From assembly GCF_910592395.1 (NCBI RefSeq), contig NC_088318.1:18290349-18354348 (forward strand): a DNA stretch of 64,000 nt, given 5' to 3'. The position numbers and the translations under genes were made by a program. Every line of letters starts with the position of its first letter. The stretch's first letter is position 1. Below, piece by piece: positions 1 through 12,399 of this stretch. The DNA is from Lineus longissimus. Taxonomy: Eukaryota; Nemertea; Pilidiophora; Heteronemertea; Lineidae. The notes below the pieces were generated by a model. The model saw only the letters and a program-made list of their open reading frames with translations. It had not been told where the DNA came from and searched no databases.

Positions 1-602
1 TCTCCTTTTGGCAATCATATTGGACATAATATAATACCACTGTTAGCGATTTTAATCATATATTATTGAATAAAACTTAGTTGTTCCTGATTTGAAGATT
101 TTATTTTTATTTTTTGACAGTTTGGGTCAGTTGGTTGATCTGAATCTTGACATGACCACCAGGACCAAACAACTGACAACATAACAAAACCGCCAGACCA
201 AATTTGCCCTGTTTCTTTTAGTGGACTTTCAATTGTATAGTGACCACAAAGGTGTGCCCCTGTTGCTGATCTTAACTGTACTCAAAGTGATCTAAAGACC
301 TCATCAATGTATTAAGATCTGATATTTTTTAAGAGGATGATGGCCCCTCCCAGTTTGTCCAACCCTAAATCACGAGAAAGAAATCTCGTTTTTGGACTCT
401 CAAGTGACAGTGGGTTAATAAACTCGGGCTGATGACGGATTGCCTTGGTGACCAATCAATCCTACTGTCCCCTGACACTATCTCCCAGCTTCAGCCGCAA
501 ACCGTCTCGGGCAGAAACATTCCCTTTGGTTGATAGGTAAACAGATGAAGCATAAAATTGATCTGTCCCTGGTCAAGGTGCCTACAGGATTTGAGGTGCT
601 AC
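1..602. other. non-coding, nothing recognised
   Basis: I see no open reading frame of note, no RNA gene and no clear repeat in this stretch. It ends where a 58-bp minisatellite begins. Confidence 0.5.
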
Positions 603-1000
603 GTTGGGGAACAACCTATCTTTGAGACAGATCAGTGCTAGCTCTTGGCGATGGTGTATTGGGGGAACAATCCATCTTGAAGAGAGGGCGATAGTGGGGA
701 ACAATCCATCATGAAGACAAGCATCAGTGCTAGCTCTTGGCGATGGTGTATTGGGGGAACAATCCATCTTGAAGAGAGGGCGATAAAGGGGAACAATCCA
801 TCATGAAGACAAGCATCAGTGCTAGCTCTGGGCGATGGTGTACTGGGGGAACAACCCATCTTGAAGACAAGAATCAGTGCTGGCTCTGGGTGATGGTGTA
901 TTGGGGGAACAACCCATCTTGAAGACAAGCATCAGTGCTAGCTCCGGGCGATGGTGTACTGGGGAACAACTTATCTTGAAGACAAGCATTAGTGCTAGCT
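603..1000. repeat. 58-bp minisatellite with composite units
   Basis: A tandem array with a unit of about 58 bp, recognisable by GGGGAACAACCCATCTTGAA followed by GACAAGCATCAGTGCTAGCT and a GGGCGATGGTGTAYTG linker. Some units are interrupted by a shorter partial unit (GAAGAGAGGGCGAT...GGGGAACAATCCATC), so the array mixes full and partial copies. Several small open frames on both strands cross it, but they only reflect the repeat. The last copy ends at AGTGCTAGCT before unique sequence. Confidence 0.85.
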
Positions 1001-4000
1001 GGAATGAAGTCACAATAGTAAACATTCTTGGGGGAAGATGCCGCAAGGTTCCCCGATATCACTATACCATAATCGAAATGACCGACCTTGGAAATGTGCT
1101 TTCAATCATTATTGATGTGGATGCGCATTTTTGTGGTGGTTTCGTTGCTCGATGAGCCATTCTGGATGATTTCTGTAGCTAATTACCGCCGTTAATCTTA
1201 ATAAAATCAACCGCAACAAATTAAACATCCATGAAGTGGGCAGTTTCTATTCATCAAATGCTAAAGCTTGCGTGTCCTCAAATTACCTTGCTCCATGTTG
1301 TCGGAAGTGGGAGAAGTATCGTCTGCGGACTGATTTTTAAACATCAACAAGGATCATTGGAACGTGAATGGTCAAATCTTCGTCATCTTCTTCATTGGAA
1401 TGCGCGTTCTTCAACAGTTATCTTACCTCATACCAAAGATAGTTTCCTTGGATATTAGCTACTATAGATTCTCGTTCAAACATTCTCATCGAAAGGCATT
1501 CAAGGTGTATGTTTTTCTTGCTCCTGCGAAGGTCCTCACAACCAAGAACAACATTGGCTTCTGTTGATTGAAGGCGCCATTGGTATAGTTTTGTTTTTGA
1601 TATCCTCACGGATATTGTATTCACTGTGTATATCTTCCCCTTGATGTCCCTTCGCCTCACGAGTTTTGTGTTTTGGTTCAAACCGGCTTGCTGCGGCAGA
1701 CGGATTTGAAGAGCTTCGGCGACCACTTTCTGGTGAAGGTACAATTCCATCACGTGATGGAATCCTTTCATCTAGTCTAATTCGTAGGAGGGTTTTCGTT
1801 GAAAGCTTTCCACCATTCCGTGATTCGGCAATCACGTTTTTGTGTGAATTTACACAACCATGTTTTTATGTGATATAGGCAATCAGGATAAAGCGTGAAA
1901 AAGGAACGATCACGTTTTTTCGTGTTGGCCCCGACTGCCATTGGCTTGAAGGGCGATTTTTACTTTCTTCATCCTACAGGTTCATGTTCCTACACATTTT
2001 CAAAGTTCTATCATAACTCTGATCCGGACCTCTTGCCCATCCTGTAGGTGCTAGACGTGTTGTAATATCATATCACTTGACATCAACTTGAAGAGAAGTC
2101 ATAATACCAGTTTTAACTTGATGTGATTTAGCCACTTACCGTTATGGTAGAGGAGGGAATGCGAACAATGTTGATGGACGGCCCCGTAGCCTGTGTCCTG
2201 AAAGTACCTAGTATTCTTTAAAATGATCGAAGCCATGCACTCATGTTTACCTGCCGGGATAAGGTAATGATAAGTTATCAATTTGATTGAACCGAAATGA
2301 AGAGTTGACCTTTTGGTCAAAGGAACTGTTGAGAGATTTGGCCCGCCATGGCAAAGGTCATGTTAGCTTGCTATCGGATATACCTCTCCATATTAATCTG
2401 TAGAAAGACGTACGAGAGATGCAGTACGGCTGGACAAGGGAAGGACGGGAAACAGGTTCTCCTGGAAGGTTAAGGAAGAACCCATACCAATGTTGATTCA
2501 AGCTGGCCTTGGAATGGAAGATAGTCTCATGAGTAGAGCCCACGCCCTCCCTTCGAGAGCAAGTATTCTCCAACACTCTATCAAAACAAGAAACCACTTA
2601 CATCTGCTTTTCATAAACCGTAAACATCATAAATACCAAAACACATTATCAATATGATTGGGCTAATATTAGAGAAAGGAATGAAGCTGACCCTTGGTTA
2701 AGGTGATGGTCAACGAAGTTTTGAAAGATAAGCATGCAGCATCGTCCCTTTAATTATTTAAGGTGTGTTGATGATGCATGCTTGGCATTCACCTCCTCTG
2801 GTAATGACATCGTTATTGCCTATGAAAACATTCGGTAAGCATTGTAAACACCTTTTATGCTAGGAAGGGGTCACCGAGAAGTGAGCGTGTTGTTTATGAT
2901 GGGTTAAATGGCATGTTCTCATCGATTCAGTTGGTTGTCAATAAAGATTGATTGCTGGGAAGGGTTGCACTTTCGGTTTTATACCGTCTTGGTTCATACA
3001 TGTCCTTCGATCATCTCTCTGCTTGACTTTGGCTATGACCATTGACAGAAACTACTTTGCATCTTCTTCTTTGTCTTCTCAGTCCTCCCTCGTCTTCTTT
3101 TCCTCCTCCTCCCTCACAGAACGATTTTGGTAATTTGATAAGTATACACAAAGGAAGCAAAAGGAACATTGTGCAAGCTCCGTCTTTTTTCTCCGATCAT
3201 TATTGTACATGTATCTCAAAAAATCCCCGAGTCACGAAACTAATATCCGGAGTTCCTCTCAAATATATACATTTAATTCCAGAATTCGCTATCCAATGTC
3301 GAATAAAACCTCTTTCTCATTGGCCACTCTCCACTCATTAATAACCAAATTAATTATTCGTCTCAAATCACACTGATGCAAGCTCGAAAAAAACCGGCCG
3401 GATTCTTGTCTTTTCATCAGCTACAATCAGATATCTATATAAAGCTCGGGTGTCCCTCCTGGCCCACGCGGCGGCGGAACAGCTGTTGACATTTAAAGCT
3501 ATCTCATGCCCGCGTCAGTCCATAAACTACATCTTTAGTTTCGGTAACGGGGCTGCTTCGCCCAGAAAGAAGACCGACATACGACCCAGGGGGATCAATG
3601 CCCTTCGATCGGAAAGGTCTGCTGCCGCGGTTATTGACGAATTTCTACAAAATATCGTCTCTCTGAGCTGGTGACAGATTCAAAACCGGCCGCTATTTAC
3701 ATGAAAGACCTCCTGAAACCATGAAGCAAATGCCTCGGGAAAAAACGATTCTATTTTGAGACTAACATCTAAGGGGGTTCTTCGCACCTAAATTCGTGAT
3801 CAAACTATCTCCAGGGTGACTAATTTTACTTTCACGACACCGGGTGCAATGTCGCAAATGGATTGGAAAACTTTAGAATGGATGGTCACGTTGAACGACA
3901 AGGTCACGTTGAACGACAAGGTCACGTTGAACGACATGGTCACATCCTTTCTTCAATTCAATTAACACAGTTGCGCAGAAATTGACGTATTATGGCGTGT

Positions 4001-7000
4001 CAATACCATCTCCGTGTCCATTTCTCTCAAAACGAAATGACGAGGGCCTTACATAATGGCCGAGCAATGTGAAAATTGGTTTCATATTCTCGCAACAGCT
4101 GAAATACGCGAATGTGGGTATAGCAGTGTAGGGCGGAGAGAAACTAGTAACGCTGGACAGTCTTTGGGAACAGCTCAAAGCTGCTGATTGTGGGATATGG
4201 ATTGCCAGTAAAAAAAAAACGAAAATTTTCCGAGTTTCCTTTTCACAGCGTTCCTGATTTTGCTCATTTAACCCGCAAGCCGCACTTACGTATCGTCGAG
4301 TCTTTGGACAGCACCTCGAAACGGGCTAGCATATTTCATATTTCGGACTATGGATAAAGATTGCTTTAGGATTCGAACATTGCGTTGTTACTTTTAACAA
4401 TATGCCGCTCTGCGTGAAGAACCCGAGACCAATGCTATGATCCAGGGGCATGCTATATGAGCCAGAACTACCCTGGGACTCTTCAGCACCAAGAGCACAA
4501 TGAGCGCAACTCCCGTCGGTCGATACGTGACCGTTTTCCCAAATGCTGTGCTAAGTTTGAATGTATGTTGCCGTACACAGTCCAGCTTGTGCAACGCCTG
4601 GCGTTATCTCTAAACCAAGTCATTCCCGAGGAGCGTGTTATGACGATCCTTTACGACTGGTATAGACTTGCATGTGGATTTATCGCGTTAGGTAATACAA
4701 TCCTGGCAGAAAGTTACCAAATGTTCCTGAGAAAATGAAAGGTTAGACTGGCGCTTGCACGCCCCACTCACGCTCTTGTCAGCCTCGGCGGACTAATGCA
4801 AGGTAAGCTAAATGCTGCCGAAATTCCAATTTTCCGTTAGCTCATCCACAATCTTCAGACAATGAGAATATGTTATTTATAATACATGTATATACATCTG
4901 TACATGTAGAAATTTTAAAAGAGTCTGCTGTGCATTGACAAGATATTCTTTATGATGTGCCTGATGATCCATGCCAGTTGGTGAAAGGCAAACGGCCATC
5001 ATTTCTCACTGGTTGTCAGTGGTAACCACAGGCATCCAGAAACAGGTAGCCCAGTCGCTACCGCTGCAGTTCTATTTGCATCGTAATATTGGTTTAGCAA
5101 ATTTACTTATGAGTATTGCCTCTGCCACAGATATTTATGCAAATATGTACTCTGGTCGTGGTGTAAGAATATCACAGTGGTGATTCTTTAAGAACGATGA
5201 CGATGATTCATGTTAAGGTCAGCATGACGAAAAGCATTTGCCTCACAAGAATGGGCGGCAAATGCGTACAGAAACGGCGGGTTCTTTTTTGGAGAGAAGA
5301 CTGTTTAAAAAGGGCAGAAAACAAAAAACAAGCGAGAATAAAACTTTTATTCGACTTCGACGAGTCAAAATCGGGTCCTATTAGGTCATGTTTACATTTA
5401 TACTGAATAACTGACCGGCCTTCTCCCTCAAATGACCCTTAGTGTCAACAGATTCAAAAATAACTCTCATATCTGGAGAGAATGTTCGAATCCTAACTTT
5501 TGCAGGACAAATGCATTAACAGCCAGAACCTAATCTTGTATGTACCATCTGATCCCATCGGTTGATCTTAACCACACACTGTTATGGTCAAGCACGGTAC
5601 AAAATAGTCTTGTTGACTGGCGACCTTCAGCGACATCACTTTTTGATACATATCTCATATCACGAAAGAATGTCCCTTATACTAAGTGTTGCAAGATAAA
5701 TCCATTACACCAGAAACCTTATCTATTCCAACCATCACTTGTCTGATTTCCTCGGGATGAACCGGTAACCTGTTGCAGCCAGGGGATGAACCTGTGGGTC
5801 TCATCTCTGACCGGCTCAACTGCAAACTTTGCCCACGTTTTCTCATGAATGTCGTTTTCGCGTGCGCTCCAAGAGCTTTGAATTGCCGCCAACAAAAGTT
5901 TTTGTTGTTCATTATCAAAATCGAAGAACGCTTCGATTGATTTTATTGAGTTATAACACTAACGGTTGTCTGCTCAGACATGCAAACGCTGAAGGTCAAT
6001 CAGTATAATAGGGATTCTATCATTGTATCTCTTTATAATCAGAATTCAATTCAAGCAGTTTTGACCTTAATTTGAAATTCTTGCTTTGTTGGCTGACGAA
6101 AACACGTAGGACGAAAAACCTCACCTCACATGAAACCATTGTTTAGGGAAAGGTCAATATTGCGATAATGCAACGCGACAACATGCCCGGGAATTGATGA
6201 ACACTCCTTTCAGTGCAGGCGTAGGCCTACTCATTCCTCCCTGCACTCTTTCTGCCAGAGGACTGCTAAGGTGTGCGATAGCACTTTATAGAACCCCAAT
6301 TTGCTCCTCAGAACCCTCGGTAAAAAAAGATGCTTATTGGAACCCTTGGGTGCCAGCTTTGGATGCAAAATATCCTCGAAATCTCTGGAGTGCCATAGCA
6401 GTCTGTTATTGTCCACTGCATAAGCAACAGCATATAGGGCACTACGACTTGCAAATAGGAAAAGATGCACATTTTAAGATCAGACAGCATTTTGTAAATC
6501 CCTAACGCATCTTGTAAGATAAGACGCCATCACGTTAGGACAGACGCCATTCTGTAGACCAGATGCTCCTTTGTAAGTGGATAAGACGCAATCTTGTCAG
6601 ACTATCAGCCCCCATTTAGACTTAAGCAAGTCAAGATGATTCGATCGAAAGCATACATTTTATCTTGTTTATGCCATGCAGCACATCTCAAATTGTTACT
6701 TTGTCTATTTTTGTAATCGAACTCTGACTGAATAACATGAGTGGGTCAGTCAAGGTAATGAGTCATCAAACAGTTTTTTAATCAATATCTACTGTGGGTG
6801 TGCCTGTTATCCGTAAAACCTGTATTTTGCTAATTGATTTTGATCAATCAGTTACAGACAAATCATTTCAAAATCATAGGTATTTAGGTTGTTAACTATA
6901 CAAAGGATATCCACCAATCCCTCAAGTTTGAAATGACAGATGATGTTGATGCGCGCACGGCACATAGCATGGTAAAGGTATGAATTACAGCTACATGACT

Positions 7001-9229
7001 TTTGTATGTAATTCCTCAAAATGAAAAGAAGATATCGACATAGTAGCTATGACCTCTCCTTGTCTTCGTAACAGAAAAATCCATACCTGGGAAGGGCGTT
7101 GACAACCCTGGGGAAAGTCACTGCCTGCACGACCGAATCAGCACGGGTTCCCCGGGCCGCCTGAGCAGGCTCGTGTTCATGACAGCTCACGGGGAGTTAG
7201 GAAGGATGTATGGAATTATATTGTTATGGACGTTTCGTAATTGCTTTGTTTTCCTCATCGGAATTGTTATTGCCGTTATGCTCAAAATGACTTTTTTGTA
7301 CTTCAATATTTCGTTCGATCCTTATTGACATGTTCTGCCTCTTCGTCCTTATCTCAGACAGTCGATAGTGAGTCACACTGATACATCGAACCTTTTCCCA
7401 ACGCTTTGCGGGGTTTGAGGGAGAGCATGAGGTTCACTGGATTAGTGATTCAGAAGACACAGTCCATCTCATCCAAGTCAGTCCCACAAATACTATATTC
7501 GAGCAAAGTTTAGCCATGCCGAAGTCTGAGACTAAGGGCTGACCAGAGTCATAAACTCTGGGCTGACGAACAACCCTGATAGGTTGGCATGGAGTTAATT
7601 AGCGTGCCTTGAAAATTCATCAAATGTTTCATGCATGTAGTGTTTATCGAAACAGAACCGTCTCCAGTGAACTATGATATTTCATTAGAGGATGCTTGAA
7701 GTAGATGTCGAGGAATAGATTAGTTGAGGTTTCTATGAAACATAATTCCGCGGAGGAGTGCGCAGTGAAATATTGAATTTTATCAAGTGGCTACATGCAT
7801 TCCATCAAAAACCAATGCTTCAATTCCATGCATTCAAGTTATGTATATCAGTGAACAGATTTTGCCTTTCACGATCTTCGTAGACTCTCATTAGAATATT
7901 CCGATACAGAGAAAGCGGCCAAGCACAGTGGTTAGTCGTCTTAGCACAAGAAGTGACCTTTGGGTGTCGTGACTAAATGCGCAATTGACGTCCTTTCAAC
8001 TAGTACAGACTCGTTGTCAGTGTGAAGAATGCACCTCTAACCATTTTGGTTGAGTCAGAATTTATTGAGAAGACGCCTCTTGTATTCATATTGACTATAT
8101 TGGGGGCGTAATCATCTCAGTATCGCCAAAAAATATTCGGTCTGTCTGCAATGTTATTGACGTTTGAAAAGATGATGGTAAAGGTTACATGTTATTCGAT
8201 ATCATCAGGGATATTTGTAACCACTCTACCTGATATCGGGCATGGTTGATTTCAAATGCTTCCAAATGCCCCCCAATCACCCAGCAAATGAAGACAACAC
8301 CGCCATTCCTCAACTCTAACCTTTGAAATAACGTTCATGCCACATCATGACCTTTCAACTGCCCAATTCTCTGATTATCAACATCAAACCACGATTTCAT
8401 GGTCTTGAAGCACATGTCCCTGCTCAATATCACTTCAGTATATTAAGGGTTCCTTTGAGTGGCCTGCAGTCGGTGGCAGTGACAACTCGCACTAATAGGA
8501 GCCTTGCCCAGTAACACTTCCATGGAAGAGATGACCATGTGCTTTGATTTTTCATATTTCTTGTGGTGAGTTCTTGCATGTCCCTATCCGAAGATTGTCA
8601 CATCCTTCCTGTCGTAAAGCTTTTATACGTGATGATATCCATTTTCTGCTTTTAAATCTGCGCCACTAGTCTCGGATGACGTCAATTGGTTTTCATCTCC
8701 AATACCACGTGGGCGGACACGACAGATTAGCACACGATTTTCACTTTGAATTGTTTTGTTCAAGAGTTGGGATTAGATAGGTGTAACTGAGACCTGGGTA
8801 GTTCACCAGCTCCTATGAAAAGGGCAAACACTCCCTGGGTGTGTACATCGTAGAGTGTATCCAGGGCTCGGTTGAAAGGTTGTATTCGCTTGTCGTTGTG
8901 ATTTGATAAAAATAGTGGCATGGACTTGAAGAAGAAAGCGCCAAAAGATGCTCTTACTTCAAGATAGCGACTAACGTCTCTGATCGAAGACAACAACACA
9001 CTTACTGGAACAACATTCCCCGATGGCTTTTGCCGATATCAATCAAATAATCAACGCTGTAAACAAAAAAATGAAGATAAAAGATGTTGATGTAAAACGA
9101 TTCAATAATTCAATTACCAATGGCCGCAAACGGAAGTAGTGCCGGTAAAGAAGACGTTTAGAAATGAGAAATTCTGTAAAAGTGTTATTGACTAAGATTC
9201 CTGGAAAAAAGAAAAACAACTAAATGTAT
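1001..9229. other. non-coding stretch with minor repeats
   Basis: Open frames here are short, lack recognisable domains and look like chance frames. Minor structure includes an 18-bp direct repeat near 3.9 kb, a loose 27-30 bp repeat near 6.48-6.60 kb (motif roughly GACGCCATYTTGTA) and a weak tRNA-like A-box at about 7.92 kb. A palindromic CRE, TGACGTCA, sits at 8677-8684 without obvious promoter context. I found no gene I can support. Confidence 0.45.
3884..3946. repeat. 18-bp tandem repeat, about 3.5 copies
   Basis: The unit GGTCACGTTGAACGACAA is repeated almost perfectly, with the last copy drifting to GACATGGTCACATCC. It lies in non-coding sequence. Confidence 0.85.
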
Positions 9230-10210
9230 CAAAGCTGTCAACTTATTTGTTGATAATATCAATGCTACCTTCGTTTACTGATCAATGCTGACCTAATCGA
9301 CGGCAAGCTTTAATCAGTTTCCACGAACTTGTCCTGGTGGTTACTGTTTGAGTCTGTTTTGCAACAGTACAGTCAACAGTCCCGGGTAAGTGTACAAAAC
9401 TTCGAAACGCTTCCTCATTTTAAGCAGAAAAAAAAGTGAAAAAAATATTTGGACTTCGAAATTTTTTCATAAGTTCGAAATAGATCCTCATTGAGGCTTC
9501 TGGTCCGCCCATCTATGACTGGTATCGGGACAGAAGTGTTTGTAGGTCTTCGTCGGGATTGCTAAACCTGCCTGTTGTTGATCAAAACGTAACAGTGATC
9601 CTGATCACTTTTCATGGAACTGCCACCACAGATGCCTTTTGTAGTTATCAATAGTGTGTGGGCACTCGTGGGCAAATAGAAACATCGACAAGTAAATCGA
9701 AGCTGTCAACCTCTTGATCCGATTTTGTTCATTGAGAATGTTTATTTCTAGTGATGCTGACTGGTTTCAATGAAATCGTCTTGACAAATTGCTGAAGCAT
9801 TTTTGTGTAGTGTCGTGAGAATAGAAGATGTTAAGGCTGTCAATTCCTTCATCCGATTCATTGGTAATGCTTAACGTCTGCGATGTTGGCCTGTTTCCTT
9901 GAAATCGTCTTAATGAATTGCTGAGGTATTTGTGATACCCGGGTGAGAATATGACATATTTCACGGCTGTCAGTGTCATTGCTTTACCAGTTAGCGATGA
10001 TATCTTGATCAATATCTTCTCACATGTGTCGTTTCGTGATCGATGACTCTTGCCTGTTTTCCTCGAAATTGCTGTGAATGGTTGCTTTTTCAGAAACAAA
10101 TAATTCGATCCTATTGATCGTAGTTTGATTAATGGTGCTCAGCAATGATGCTGACCATTTTCTACCAACGTGAGTTCAGTTTCCAGGAAATCATGCCGGT
10201 GGCTGCCTCT
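9230..10210. repeat. degenerate tandem repeat block, period roughly 130-160 bp
   Basis: Several phrases recur in the same order: GATGCTGACTGGTTTC or TTGGCCTGTTTCC, then TGAAATCGTCTTRAYRAATTGCTGA, then GGCTGTCA(A/G)T with a TTCATTGG-type spacer. The clearest copies start near 9757, 9889 and 10053, and weaker echoes appear from about 9230. The copies are diverged, so the exact period and boundaries are uncertain. Confidence 0.45.
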
Positions 10211-12319
10211 CTGAGCCTTGTTGTGTGCTAAGCCATCTAATGACAGTATTCTTTAGGCAATAAAGAGAGGTAACCATCAGATTATCTTATACAAATCCTC
10301 TCATTTATGTACTTGTACTTCGTAACCTTGTATAGATCAATTGTTCTTCTGAAGGATGGTTGATTTCTGATAGTAGAGCCAGGATAAGAAAGGATTATGT
10401 TGTATACATGCTCACGACAGAGTCTACAGCGGTTCTTCGGTGCATGTACTTCCAACAAACGAACAGGCTCTACATGTATGTCAAAATGTGAATGCCGGTG
10501 ATCAAATGCATAACTCTGGCACATACTATTTATAGTACCGTATGCGCATATTTTTCACGAAAGTATAGCTTCTTTTAGAGAGTAAATCTTAAAACAGCGT
10601 CGACCTCTTGGGCATTACTGTGCCCCCTCTTAAACATCGCATTCAAGTCCGAGTTCCTCGAAAACTGTGCTGAGTATCCATCATCTTTGGCAAGCGCTTC
10701 ATTAGAGAAAATATTGTGAAGTTGTGAGCGGCGTTCAGCCGTGAAGCCTGCATGATTTAGTTGCTTTGGAGCTTGAAAAGTACAAGTGAACTGCTCTCCA
10801 TAATGAGTACAGGGGGAGAAAAACAGCATGGTAAAGACGCGAGTACCGTTTGTTTATATTATGTTTCTATTTCACCAAGTTGTAACATATTTTTACAATT
10901 TTTTGGAAACCAATTCGCGCGTATCCGGAAATATTGGTCGCATCATCTGTTAGACTCATTGAGAAAAGCATGCGAACATTTTTAACACTCATTGAGAAAA
11001 ACACCAGATGGTGTAAATTGAAGGTCCTGAACGTAGTAAATATACGAGAGAATTTGTCCATCGATACTAGAACCAGATATGCAACACCTTTCACTGAAAA
11101 TGGTTTTGAAGGTTCTGAGTATATTCGAGGTGAAGTCGAGTGAAATACGAATCACTACAGAATGCCGTTACTGCATAACCGTGACAAGAGTCAACTTGCT
11201 TCTCGGAACCATGCGGTAATTTGTTTGTATGCAGACGGTAGCTGAAAACGTAAACAAACAAGTAATCACGCTGACTCTCGGGAGTGAGTCATGTGACGTG
11301 ATGCTGATCGATATATTGACAAGATACTGTATCTAAAAAGTGTTGTTGAACATGACTCGAAAGGTCCTGATTGGATAAGATTGTGCAGGAGTCAGACCAC
11401 ACATACCTTACAGATTGTTTGCTCGAAATAACGTTACAGTGTTATTTCCGAAGCTTGAAAACATCCCCAGAAAACATTCCGACTTGGTTTTCGATGAATT
11501 CAACCAGCGGTATTTCAAACAGCATGGTATGTCACTGCGTCACGTATCCTCTTGTGGCCTACTATTGAAGACAACACCAACCTGCGGCTGAAACCAAAAA
11601 CCACTTGCCTCACAAATCTTAGATTGAAAGTGATTCCATAATGACGCAATTGCTCCAGCGGGCTAGTCTTTTACCCTTTCAAGAGTAATTTGATTCACCT
11701 GGCTTCTGCTATAAATGGAAAGGAACTACATCCAATCTAGTCTCAGCTATCGGAAAAAGTTTTATCGCGCTTATCAAATACCTGAAGCTTTTCTTGCGGG
11801 GACAATTATCACTAACTCTCTGGAATATAATTGAACATGATGACATTTTCGAACATTTACAAAATCTCACAATGGTGTGTTTTGCGGCGAGTGTGCTACG
11901 GGCTTTAAGAATTCAAAGCACTGGTGGTCAAGCCAAATATGATTGACTGATGCACATTATGTATTTCAAAGTACCGGTCGAACTATTTCCACTTTCAAGC
12001 TAATTTGTAATAATCATGATGATGGCTGTTAGCAACTCTTTCAGATAGGCACAAGTTTGGACCTGCATCTTACTGTCTATTTTAGATCGAAAGTTCTTTT
12101 ATGATATAATTCATTTTATAACTTATTCTATTTTGAAGTGAAAGCAGCTTATTTAGTCCGTCATGAGCAAACCACACCAAAACAAAGCTAAGAATAACAA
12201 TAATAGTTGCACCCAAGAGAATATACGGAGAATCAACAGTAAGTCAACACAAGCTTATACGCCGCCTCTTCCCTTTCTAGTGTTGCAGCGTCTATATTAA
12301 GACTGATCATCACTTGACA
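10211..12319. other. non-coding, nothing recognised
   Basis: Short open frames only, none with a recognisable domain, and no clear repeat or RNA gene. Confidence 0.4.
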
Positions 12320-12395
12320 AGGGAAGCATTGACGTCAGCCTGCGTCATTCCCATTTTTCCCAGCGAGGCAACTACTGCGCATGCGCAAGCGAAGC
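12320..12395. promoter_or_regulatory. candidate promoter or enhancer: CRE plus NRF1 cluster
   Basis: A full palindromic CRE (TGACGTCA, 12330-12337), a CRE half-site (TGCGTCA, 12341-12347) and a perfect palindromic NRF1 site (TGCGCATGCGCA, 12376-12387) lie within 60 bp. The segment is more CpG-rich than its surroundings. In animals such clusters are typical of CpG-type promoters. No coding exon can be assigned on either side: the nearest reading frames are short and unconvincing. It could be the promoter of a gene whose exons I cannot recognise, of a non-coding RNA, or a distal element. Confidence 0.4.
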
Positions 12396-12399
12396 TTCA

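Noticed and set aside
5440-5750. loosely similar direct repeats (TTGCARGAYAAATSCATTA... CCAGAA)
   Set aside because: Too diverged to distinguish from chance without an alignment.
7911-7975. possible tRNA or SINE with A-box-like GCACAGTGGTTAG
   Set aside because: No acceptable B-box and no cloverleaf pairing.
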